A program made the translations under genes and the position numbers. DNA of 12,808 nt from Planctomycetota bacterium (GTDB taxonomy: Bacteria; Planctomycetota; Planctomycetia; Pirellulales; UBA1268), in contig QWQL01000164.1 in the NCBI GenBank assembly GCA_003670825.1, positions 1 through 12,808 of the forward strand, read 5' to 3'. This document shows, one piece after another, positions 1 through 7,157 of the stretch (position 1 is the stretch's first letter; each line of letters begins with the position of its first letter). Below the pieces are notes generated by a model, which was not told where the DNA came from, made no database searches, and was given only the letters and a program-made list of their open reading frames with translations.

Positions 1-2076
1 CTTGGTCTCCCGCTGCGGACCGATCGCGCCGTCGAGGAAGCCCCGGCGTGGGTGACGGCCTCCCGGATAGGGCATGATGGCCACCCGATTCGCGGGCCGC
101 ACCTGCCCCGGGTCGGTCTCGAGCAGGTCGTAGGTCTGCAGGCGTGCCCGAACCTCGTCGGGCGTCTTGCCGAGGACCCCGCTCATCTCGTCGACCGTGT
201 AGCGATGCCAGACCGCCATGTTCTCCAGCCAGAATCGCTCGTCGGCCTCCAAGGCCGCAGGGCGTCGCTGCGAGACATCCTCGCCGGAGACCCGCGCCTG
301 GATGTCCCGAAACGCGGCCCGGGCCTGGACGAACTCGGCCAGGGCCGCGGCAGGCAGGATCCCCCGCTGTTTCTCGAGCGACGTCTCCAGCTGCTCGACC
401 AAATAGTCGATCTGCTGCCGCGCGGGGGCCAGCGGCTGCTCGGCCACGTCGAAGTGCCATACCCCGGTGTGGGCGAATCGTTTCCGCCCGTCGGGCTGGT
501 CGGACCAGGTTCGCAGGGCCGCCCAGCACGACCGGGCGACGCCGTCCCCCGCGGCGCCCTGCCCGGCTGGTTCGGCCGCCCCCCCGTCGCCCCGCGGCCG
601 GTCAAGGCGGAAAGAACCCGTTCCGGACCAGCGCCAGGCGCCCGCCTTCGTGCGCGTCGCCTCGGGTGTGACCGATGCTTCCACCTGCCCGTTGACGACG
701 AGCTCGACGCGTGAGATCGGATCGGGGCTGACCACCTCGGCCGCCCAACGGTACTCCTTGGGATCGTCCGCACCGACCTCAAAAACGTGGCCGGGCCACT
801 GGTCGCCGATCCGCGCCGTCAGCATCGGCCCGGTCGTGACGAACGATCGCCCGCGCCGCAGGCCGTCCAGCCAGGCCTCGAGGTCGAACCTGTCGCCGGT
901 CTGCACGTACACGCGGCCATGCCCGAGCGGCACGGGGTGGACCCCCGACGCCGTGCCCGCCGTCGGGCTCATCCGGAAGCCGCAGTTCAACAGGGCGTAG
1001 TACATCTCGAACCCGAACTCGAGCCAGCCCCACTCGGTCAACTCGCCGGGAGACTCCTGCTCGAACTCCTTCCACGGCGGCAGGGCCTGACCGGGCTGTG
1101 TGAAGCCGAAGCGGGTGCGCCAGACGCTGTTGTTCGACAACTCGAAGAGGTCGACCTTCGCGACTGGAACCAGCATCAGCGACCAGGGCCAGTTGTGCTT
1201 GTCCAGATCCAGGAGCGCTCCCTCCCGCCGCGCCTGATCGACGATCGGCCCCACGGGCGGGACGGTCTGGGTGAACGGCGTGCGGTGGTTGAGGATGAAC
1301 ACGGCCCCGAGCGTGTGCCGCCGCGACCCGATCGAGAAAATTTCATACTCCGTATTCCGAGGCAGGATCACCTGTCGGTCATTGATCCAGATCGGGTCCG
1401 GGCCGCGATCCTCACGGGGCCCGAAGGGGGAGGGCCCCTGGGACCGCAGATCGGAAGGCTCCAGGTCGGGCGCCTTGGCGGACGAGGTCGTCCAGAAGGC
1501 GACCGGAAAGGCCACGTTCAGCTCTTCGGCCGCCATCACGTTGGGTAGTTCGGCGATGCGCCGATGGACGTGGGTCTCGCCCGAGTACCAGCCTTGGGAG
1601 GCCATGTCGCTGAAGCGCTGCAACGGGAAGGTCCGCTCGATCGGCGCCGGGTTCGGCTGCCCGGCGGGCGCCGACATTTCCCCGGCCGGCACCTCGAGTT
1701 GGGTGTGGAGCGGCAGGTATTCCTTGCCGCGCTCGATCACCACCTGATAGTCCCCGGGGGCCAGATCGACGGTGAAGGGGTGGGCCGAAACGGTCGTGTG
1801 CCGTTCGACCGACTGCGGCATGGGAACCCACGCCTCCGCATACGGCCACGCGGTGCCTTGATCGCTGGCCGAGCGGACGAACAGCCAGTTTCCCTCGGAG
1901 TCCTGCAGATAGACCCGGGCCGCGATCGGCTGCTTGGTGTCGGCATCCACGACCGAGCCGACGAACGGCACCGGAGCCGGCCGCGGCCGCTCTGCGGCGA
2001 CCCGCGTTTCCCTGCAGCCCGCCGCGTGGATGAGCGGCAGCAGGATCATGATGATGGCGGATGTTCTCGGGGGCAT
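1..2076 (-). CDS. CehA/McbA-type metallohydrolase, probable lipoprotein (3' end beyond window)
   Basis: The frame is open for 692 codons from ATG at 2076 to base 1 with no stop, so the C-terminus is missing. The start is set by AGAAGGA five bases upstream. Residues 1-21 form a short hydrophobic leader ending HAAGC, so Cys21 may be lipidated, although Ala at -3 is not the favoured residue. Residues about 38-150 resemble a carboxypeptidase-regulatory beta-sandwich. The PHP-like hydrolase region opens with ETHVH (167-171), contains DKHNW (His294), and continues to NCGFRM and TAGTASGVHP (ending near 380). The tail has RSFVTTGP (about 410) and VELVVNG (about 460), both echoed in the two upstream paralogues. 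A Gly/Ala-rich insert lies near 495-515. From about 610 a further helical segment and a PGGRHPRRG stretch run into the edge. CehA and McbA themselves hydrolyse the carbamate carbaryl; the substrate here is unknown. It is the most downstream gene seen in the operon. Confidence 0.85.
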   Translation of the reverse strand, partial: MPPRTSAIIMILLPLIHAAGCRETRVAAERPRPAPVPFVGSVVDADTKQPIAARVYLQDSEGNWLFVRSASDQGTAWPYAEAWVPMPQSVERHTTVSAHPFTVDLAPGDYQVVIERGKEYLPLHTQLEVPAGEMSAPAGQPNPAPIERTFPLQRFSDMASQGWYSGETHVHRRIAELPNVMAAEELNVAFPVAFWTTSSAKAPDLEPSDLRSQGPSPFGPREDRGPDPIWINDRQVILPRNTEYEIFSIGSRRHTLGAVFILNHRTPFTQTVPPVGPIVDQARREGALLDLDKHNWPWSLMLVPVAKVDLFELSNNSVWRTRFGFTQPGQALPPWKEFEQESPGELTEWGWLEFGFEMYYALLNCGFRMSPTAGTASGVHPVPLGHGRVYVQTGDRFDLEAWLDGLRRGRSFVTTGPMLTARIGDQWPGHVFEVGADDPKEYRWAAEVVSPDPISRVELVVNGQVEASVTPEATRTKAGAWRWSGTGSFRLDRPRGDGGAAEPAGQGAAGDGVARSCWAALRTWSDQPDGRKRFAHTGVWHFDVAEQPLAPARQQIDYLVEQLETSLEKQRGILPAAALAEFVQARAAFRDIQARVSGEDVSQRRPAALEADERFWLENMAVWHRYTVDEMSGVLGKTPDEVRARLQTYDLLETDPGQVRPANRVAIMPYPGGRHPRRGFLDGAIGPQRETK

Positions 2077-2081
2077 GGCGT

Positions 2082-2088
2082 TCCTTCT
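2082..2088 (-). promoter_or_regulatory. Ribosome binding site of the third metallohydrolase
   Basis: The minus strand reads AGAAGGA, five bases before the ATG at 2076. This is the best Shine-Dalgarno match in the window. It fixes the start directly before a leader peptide and supports separate translation of this gene. Confidence 0.7.
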
Positions 2089-2096
2089 GGGTTGGC

Positions 2097-2142
2097 CGCG
2101 GACCAGTCCGCGCAGCGGGACGATCGGCGCTGCCGTCGCCGA
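2097..2142 (-). repeat. Two adjacent inverted repeats in the 78-base spacer
   Basis: The first has arms CGCGGAC (2097-2103) and GTCCGCG (2106-2112), seven complementary bases around two, which would fold as six pairs with a four-base loop. The second has arms TCGGCG (2124-2129) and CGCCGA (2137-2142) around seven bases. Both lie between the stop of the dehydrogenase gene and the ribosome binding site of the next gene. Neither is followed by a T-run on the minus strand, so they are not classical terminators. They could shape message decay or expression ratio, but in DNA this GC-rich such repeats may occur by chance. Confidence 0.4.
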
Positions 2143-2154
2143 CCGGGGGAGGCC

Positions 2155-5100
2155 TCACCGGCTCGGGTCCAGCAGCCCTTCATTGCGTTGCCACATAGCG
2201 ACCTCGTTGGCCACCAGTTCGTCGTCGGTCAGGGGTCGATCGTAGACGAGGACCTGCGCGACACGACCCCGCAGGAACCCGCGGGTGAACGGCGGCAGGT
2301 GCGGGTCGTGGCTCCAGTACCGTGCCCCCACGGTCAACTCGTCGATCTGAATCGGCTCGGCGGGCCGCTCTCGTGTTCGCTGCGGCCGCCCGTTGATCCG
2401 CAGGGCGAGCCCCTCCGCGCCCGGCGCGCTCCGGAGCGTGACGATCAGGAACTGGCCCCACGCATGATCCTCCCGCATCAGGTTGACCACGCCTTGATAC
2501 CCGGGGCCTTCGCTCATCATCGTCCGCCATGACTCGGTCGGCTCGGGCATCAGATCCAGGGCGAACCCGGTGCGAAAGTCATCCCGCCCGAGGGCGTTGC
2601 CGGAGAGCAGCCCCGGCCAGCCGCGATTGTGCTCGGGGGCGACCACCATCAGCGCCGTGAAGCCCGGGGTCTTCAGGTACCTGGGCGTGGCTGTCACGGA
2701 GTCGTCGACGCCGTCGAACTCGAGCCAGTTCCCCCGGGGAGTCGCCCGAAAGAGCGGCTGGGAGTCGAGCCGGCGCTGGCCGGCATGGGTCTTCCGGCCA
2801 CTGGCATCGGGCCAGAGGCCGACGGCGGCTCCATCGACCAGTTCGGGCAGGCCGAGGGCGGAGCGGCCGGCGTTGATGCGCGAGGCATCCAGCCAGAGCC
2901 GGAGCCCTGCCTGGACCGGCAATCCCGGATCAGCCCACGTCTCCCGCGGAATAGTGGGCGTCCGATAGGCGCTGGAGTTCGGATTGCCGCCCGCCTCCAC
3001 ATAGGCCACGAGATCCCGCACCTGCGTCTCGTCCAGCGCGTCGAGCAGCCCGGCCGGCATCCACGACACGTCGGTCTTCCGCCGGGCCTCGATCTCGTCC
3101 AGGGCGACCCTTCGCAGCTGGTTCGGTTCCGCGGGATTGATGGCGACGAACACGTGGCCGTCCCGTTCATCCTTCACCAGGCCGTTGATCACCGTGCCGT
3201 CTTCCAGCTGCAGAATCTCGGTCCGATATCGCTCGTCGATGCTCGCGGAGGGCTCGACGATCGCCCGCAAGAGCGCCCCCGTGGGATCATCCGCTTCGGC
3301 CATCTTGACCCGGATGCGGGTCAAGTCGGGGCCGAGCCGCGGTGCCTCCAGTTCCTCGTCGGCCGCGACCTTCCCCGCGTCGGGCGAGGTCAGCACGTGG
3401 CATGTCGCACACGATGCCGTCTGAAACAGGTGCCTGCCGTTCTCGAACGAGGGGGGTGGCGCGGCACCGGCGTCGAGCCGCGCCAGGGCCTCGCGGAGCC
3501 GGTCGTACGTCCAGCCCCGTGCCGGCTGGGGCGCCGGGGGCTGTTCCAACTGCAATAGTTGCTCGGGGATCTCCACCGCCAGACCGCCCTCCGGGATCTC
3601 GAGGCCGGTCGTCCACAGGATGCCGTTGACCAACATCCGGCGAAACCGCGGATCGGCGAAGTTGTCGTGAAAATGCCCCAGCGTCGTCCCGAAGCTCCGG
3701 CCGCCGCCCTGGCGTTCGTGCACCCACGCCACCGTTTGGTCCTGACCCTTCACGCGGACCTTCGCCAGCGGGATCGCATCGGGATGGAACCGGAGATTCA
3801 GATAGAACTCGTCCCGCAGGAGATACCCTTCCCACCCGCGGCAGACCGGATGACGAGGATCCACCTGCTCGAGTGGCAGCCTGTCGACTGCCAGGCTGCT
3901 GAAGGCGAAGTTGAACCAGCCGCCGAGGATCGATTTGTACATCGCCCCGACTTCTTCTTCCGCCCCAGTCGCCCAATGAATCGCCGTCAGACCGACGCCG
4001 CGCTGCAGCAGTCGTTCGGCTTGTTCCCGATGACGTGGCGACAGCAGGAGATCGCCGGCCGGTCGCGAGTAGAAAACGACGCCATCGACGTCGTCGACGA
4101 GCGCCTGGTCTTTCGGCCAGTCCAGATCGGGGCAGACGGTCGCTTCGACGCCCGGCGTCTGGTTCAGCGTCGTCGCCAGCAGCCGGCACACGTCGGTGTA
4201 CATGTGCGTGCCCCAGGAATGGTCGAGTTGCGTGGGGATCAGCAGAATCCGCTTGCGGGCCGCACGGGCCGCCGCCTTCCGCTGGCGGGTTTCGGCCGAT
4301 TCGTGAAACTCGATCCACGAGAGCGATAGTTCGCCGCCGGCCCCTGCCTCCCGTCCATCCTGCGGTGGTTCGTACACCAGGAACAACGTGCTGAGGCCAC
4401 TGGTCGGGGCGAGGGCGAGCGTGACCGGACGATAGTCGTCGGCCACTTCCCCGGTGCCGGAGGGCAACGAGAGCTCCGCCAGCACGCGACCGTCGGGAGC
4501 GTGCTGCCGCAGCGTCAACCGGCCGCTCCGTGTCGACCTGTGGTCGAGCCAGACCGTCACCCGGTCGATGTCCTCCAGTCGCAAGTCGTCCATCGCGAGC
4601 CAGCCGCGCGGCTCCAGACGGACGACCAGGCCCACGCCGCCTTCGAACACGTCGACCGTCCGGGCGGCGTGAAACCGATCCGCGAAGGCGGCCCGCTTCC
4701 TGCGGGCATGCAGCACGATGCGATCCTCGCCTCGCAGGGCGGGAATCGTCGAGCCCGCGGCAGCGGCCGGGGCCGCGACGGCTGCCGACCGGGAGCCGTC
4801 GCCGGCCCCGACGCCGTCGTCGGTGTACTGGGCGACGAGCTCGACGACCGAGGGTTCCGAGCCGACGGGTGCCGTCGCCGGAAAGAAGCCGTGCCTGCCC
4901 GCCTGGTACTGGGTCGTGGTCTGGTTGGCCAATGACAGCACCCAGCGAACCATCTGCCGCGCCTCGTCGACCGTGTGCTGGGGATGCGGCGGCATGGGCT
5001 TGTCGCCCCACACACCAGCCCCCCCCGACACGATCTTGACCGCCAGTTGGCGCAGCGTCTCGTCGCCGGCCGCGTGGTATTTTCTCGCGATGGCTTCGTA

Positions 5101-7089
5101 GGCGGGACCGGCCGAGGCCGCCCGCGTGGTGTGGCAGGAGAAGCACGTCGTCCTGCGCATTAGCGCCAAGCCGGGATCGAGCGCCGCATCGCGTCCGCGT
5201 CGCGTCAGCGGTTCGAGGCTCGTCATCACACGCGCTGCAGGAATCGCGCCCCGGTGCGTCGCGTTGTCCTCGAGATCGTCCACATCGACACGATAGTGGA
5301 TGGTTTGCCCCCAGTCGAAGAAGCTGCCGTGGAGGGGCGCGCGGATGGTGACCTGCGGCGGTTCGTTCCCGACCTGGATGGTCAGCTCGCGACGGTCCGT
5401 CGTCCGGGCCGGATCCGCGACCGTGACACGCACCCGCTGGGGCCCGCGTTCGGCGAGCGTGACGGCGACGGATGGCTCCCGGCTCTCCAGCGTCCGACCG
5501 CTCACCTCCCACTCGAACGCCAGCGGGTCGCCGTCGGGATCGACCGATGCGGAGGCATCGAGCCGCACGTGCAGCGGCTCACGCCCGGCCGCCGGGGATG
5601 CGGTCAGCCGCGCGAGCGGGGGGCGATTGCCGCGCCGATACACGATGCGGGAAATCTCGGCGTCACGGTTGTCCCCCCACTTGTCTCCGAACTCGATCAC
5701 GAACAGGCTGCCATCGACGCCCACTTTCATGTCGATCGGCTTGCGAAACAATGTGTCGGGCATGAATGGCTCGATCCGCGCGACCGTGCCGCCGGCATCG
5801 AACTCGACCGTCTGAATCCAGTTCCGCGTCCAGTCGAAGATGAACCATCGCCCCTGGTAGTGATCCGGCAGATGTGGGCCCAGGGGGTCGGTGGGCCGAT
5901 ACCGATAGATCGGGCCGGCCATCGCGCTGCGCCCGCCGCTGCCCAGGGTCGGGAACCGCTCCGACGCGGTCGACGGATACCAGATCAAGGCCGGCTTCGG
6001 CGCGGGGAGCTCCCGCAGGCCGGTGTTGTTCGGCGAAGGATTGGTCGGCTGCTCGACCGCGAACAGTTCACCCGCCTGCCGGGTCGCGAAGTCGAACGTG
6101 CGATAGGCCTCGTTGGGACCGACGAACATGGGCCACCCGAAGTTGCCCGGCTCCGTCGTGCGGTTGAACTCGTCGTAGCCGTCGGGGCCGAGCCCCAGGG
6201 TGCCGGCGATATTCGGCCCCACATCGCCCCACAGCACGGCCCCCGTCGCGGGATCGACCGTCAGCCGAAATGGATTGCGGCAGCCCATCGCATAGATCTC
6301 GGGCCGCCCCTGCCGCTCGTCGGTGAACAGGTTGCCTGCCGGAATAGCGTAGGTCCCATCGGGCTGCGGACGAATCCGCAGGATCTTGCCCCGCAGGTCC
6401 TGGCTGTTCGCACTCGACCGCAAGGCGTCGAAGTTCTCGCGGCCGGGCCGCGCGTCGACGGGCAGCTCGGGAATCGGCGGGCAGTTGTCACCGGTGCCGA
6501 GCCACAGGTCTCCCTTGGCGTCCATGCACAATCCACCCCCCATGTGAATGGCCCCGGCCGTATCGATCGGATACTCGAGCAGCGTCGCCTCGGAGTCGAG
6601 GATCAGCCGCTCGTCACGGATCGTGAAGCGGCTCAGTCGCAGGGTGTCCGGCTTCGCCTGCGGGCAGAAGAAGAGATAAACCCAGCCCGTCTCGTCGCAG
6701 GCGTTGTCGGCGGCGATCCCCAACAACCCGACTTCGCCGAACACGGCAACCGGAATCTGCCCCACGGTCTCCACGGCCGGCGCCGGCTGCGTGGGTTCCC
6801 GGACCAGTCGAACCGCGCCGGATCGCTCGATGAAGATGAGCCGGCCATTCCCCAAGACCGTCATTTGCATCGGGTCGACACACCCGGTGACGACCGCCCG
6901 CTTCTCGAGCCGTGCGGGCTCGAACACCTCGGCGGCGGCGAGCGCGGGCGCCACGGCCAGCGCGAACATCGCCCACGACCGCCAGGTCGTCCGCGGTGCC
7001 GCAAGCCGACGGCGCAGCCCCGCGCCTCCCGCCTGCAACGCGTCCAGACGCGCACGCTTGCCGCCAGTTCGGGCTGGGAAACGATCCAT
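2155..7089 (-). CDS. Modular PQQ-type sugar dehydrogenase / di-heme / ThuA / lectin-domain protein
   Basis: This is a 1644-aa exported protein. ATG at 7089 is chosen because AAAGGA lies six bases upstream and a basic stretch plus hydrophobic segment (about 37-53, ending ALAAA) follows. An in-frame start at 7728 would run deep into the upstream gene. Domains: GSDH-type beta-propeller (about 55-485, with HMGGG at His182, matching the catalytic His region of soluble PQQ dehydrogenases); PKD (about 488-572); class I cytochrome c (CFSCH at 649-653, probable axial Met699 in KPMPPHP); CBM6-like sandwich (about 784-928); ThuA (about 945-1165, containing DHSWGTHMY and a late IHWATG); a heme-binding domain of the Pirellula/Verrucomicrobium type (about 1195-1375, CATCH at 1227-1231, candidate axial Met1344 in SWMPAGLLD); LamG-like domain (about 1388-1640). 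From the families, it would oxidise an aldose or glycoside and pass electrons to its own hemes. ThuA domains occur with 3-keto-sugar metabolism, so action on the oxidised product is plausible but inferred. Confidence 0.9.
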   Translation of the reverse strand: MDRFPARTGGKRARLDALQAGGAGLRRRLAAPRTTWRSWAMFALAVAPALAAAEVFEPARLEKRAVVTGCVDPMQMTVLGNGRLIFIERSGAVRLVREPTQPAPAVETVGQIPVAVFGEVGLLGIAADNACDETGWVYLFFCPQAKPDTLRLSRFTIRDERLILDSEATLLEYPIDTAGAIHMGGGLCMDAKGDLWLGTGDNCPPIPELPVDARPGRENFDALRSSANSQDLRGKILRIRPQPDGTYAIPAGNLFTDERQGRPEIYAMGCRNPFRLTVDPATGAVLWGDVGPNIAGTLGLGPDGYDEFNRTTEPGNFGWPMFVGPNEAYRTFDFATRQAGELFAVEQPTNPSPNNTGLRELPAPKPALIWYPSTASERFPTLGSGGRSAMAGPIYRYRPTDPLGPHLPDHYQGRWFIFDWTRNWIQTVEFDAGGTVARIEPFMPDTLFRKPIDMKVGVDGSLFVIEFGDKWGDNRDAEISRIVYRRGNRPPLARLTASPAAGREPLHVRLDASASVDPDGDPLAFEWEVSGRTLESREPSVAVTLAERGPQRVRVTVADPARTTDRRELTIQVGNEPPQVTIRAPLHGSFFDWGQTIHYRVDVDDLEDNATHRGAIPAARVMTSLEPLTRRGRDAALDPGLALMRRTTCFSCHTTRAASAGPAYEAIARKYHAAGDETLRQLAVKIVSGGAGVWGDKPMPPHPQHTVDEARQMVRWVLSLANQTTTQYQAGRHGFFPATAPVGSEPSVVELVAQYTDDGVGAGDGSRSAAVAAPAAAAGSTIPALRGEDRIVLHARRKRAAFADRFHAARTVDVFEGGVGLVVRLEPRGWLAMDDLRLEDIDRVTVWLDHRSTRSGRLTLRQHAPDGRVLAELSLPSGTGEVADDYRPVTLALAPTSGLSTLFLVYEPPQDGREAGAGGELSLSWIEFHESAETRQRKAAARAARKRILLIPTQLDHSWGTHMYTDVCRLLATTLNQTPGVEATVCPDLDWPKDQALVDDVDGVVFYSRPAGDLLLSPRHREQAERLLQRGVGLTAIHWATGAEEEVGAMYKSILGGWFNFAFSSLAVDRLPLEQVDPRHPVCRGWEGYLLRDEFYLNLRFHPDAIPLAKVRVKGQDQTVAWVHERQGGGRSFGTTLGHFHDNFADPRFRRMLVNGILWTTGLEIPEGGLAVEIPEQLLQLEQPPAPQPARGWTYDRLREALARLDAGAAPPPSFENGRHLFQTASCATCHVLTSPDAGKVAADEELEAPRLGPDLTRIRVKMAEADDPTGALLRAIVEPSASIDERYRTEILQLEDGTVINGLVKDERDGHVFVAINPAEPNQLRRVALDEIEARRKTDVSWMPAGLLDALDETQVRDLVAYVEAGGNPNSSAYRTPTIPRETWADPGLPVQAGLRLWLDASRINAGRSALGLPELVDGAAVGLWPDASGRKTHAGQRRLDSQPLFRATPRGNWLEFDGVDDSVTATPRYLKTPGFTALMVVAPEHNRGWPGLLSGNALGRDDFRTGFALDLMPEPTESWRTMMSEGPGYQGVVNLMREDHAWGQFLIVTLRSAPGAEGLALRINGRPQRTRERPAEPIQIDELTVGARYWSHDPHLPPFTRGFLRGRVAQVLVYDRPLTDDELVANEVAMWQRNEGLLDPSR

Positions 7090-7095
7090 GAAGTG

Positions 7096-7101
7096 TCCTT
7101 T
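7096..7101 (-). promoter_or_regulatory. Ribosome binding site of the modular dehydrogenase
   Basis: The minus strand reads AAAGGA, six bases before the ATG at 7089. It settles the start: the longer in-frame alternatives upstream overlap the previous gene, and their sequence is Arg/Gly/Pro-rich as expected of an off-frame shadow. Confidence 0.65.
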
Positions 7102-7122
7102 GGCTGGTCGGGGCTGACGAGT

Positions 7123-7150
7123 CGGAATCGTACCGCGAATGGTACGACCG
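7123..7150 (-). repeat. Inverted repeat in the 68-base spacer, possible intercistronic hairpin
   Basis: Perfect seven-base arms TCGTACC (7128-7134) and GGTACGA (7141-7147) enclose a six-base loop. The stem can extend by CGG (7123-7125) with CCG (7148-7150) across a two-base bulge. It lies just downstream of the stop at 7158 and ahead of the next ribosome binding site. No U-run follows on the minus strand, so it is more likely an RNA-stability or attenuation element than an intrinsic terminator. It contains the palindrome-forming GTAC/GTAC pair and is less GC-rich than its surroundings. Confidence 0.5.
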
Positions 7151-7157
7151 CCGGGAA

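Noticed and set aside
3287..5512. A 741-codon minus-strand frame inside the dehydrogenase gene
   Set aside because: It is a frame-shifted overlap of the real gene with extreme Arg/Gly content, while the real frame shows continuous cytochrome, ThuA and heme domains.
2155..7089. Possibility that the long gene is several genes or is frameshifted at domain joints
   Set aside because: All domains lie in one frame without an internal stop, and joints are ordinary linkers. No internal leader peptide with a ribosome binding site was found.
7123..7150. Intrinsic terminator after the second hydrolase
   Set aside because: The stem is present but no U-rich tract follows on the minus strand, and the next gene starts within 40 bases.
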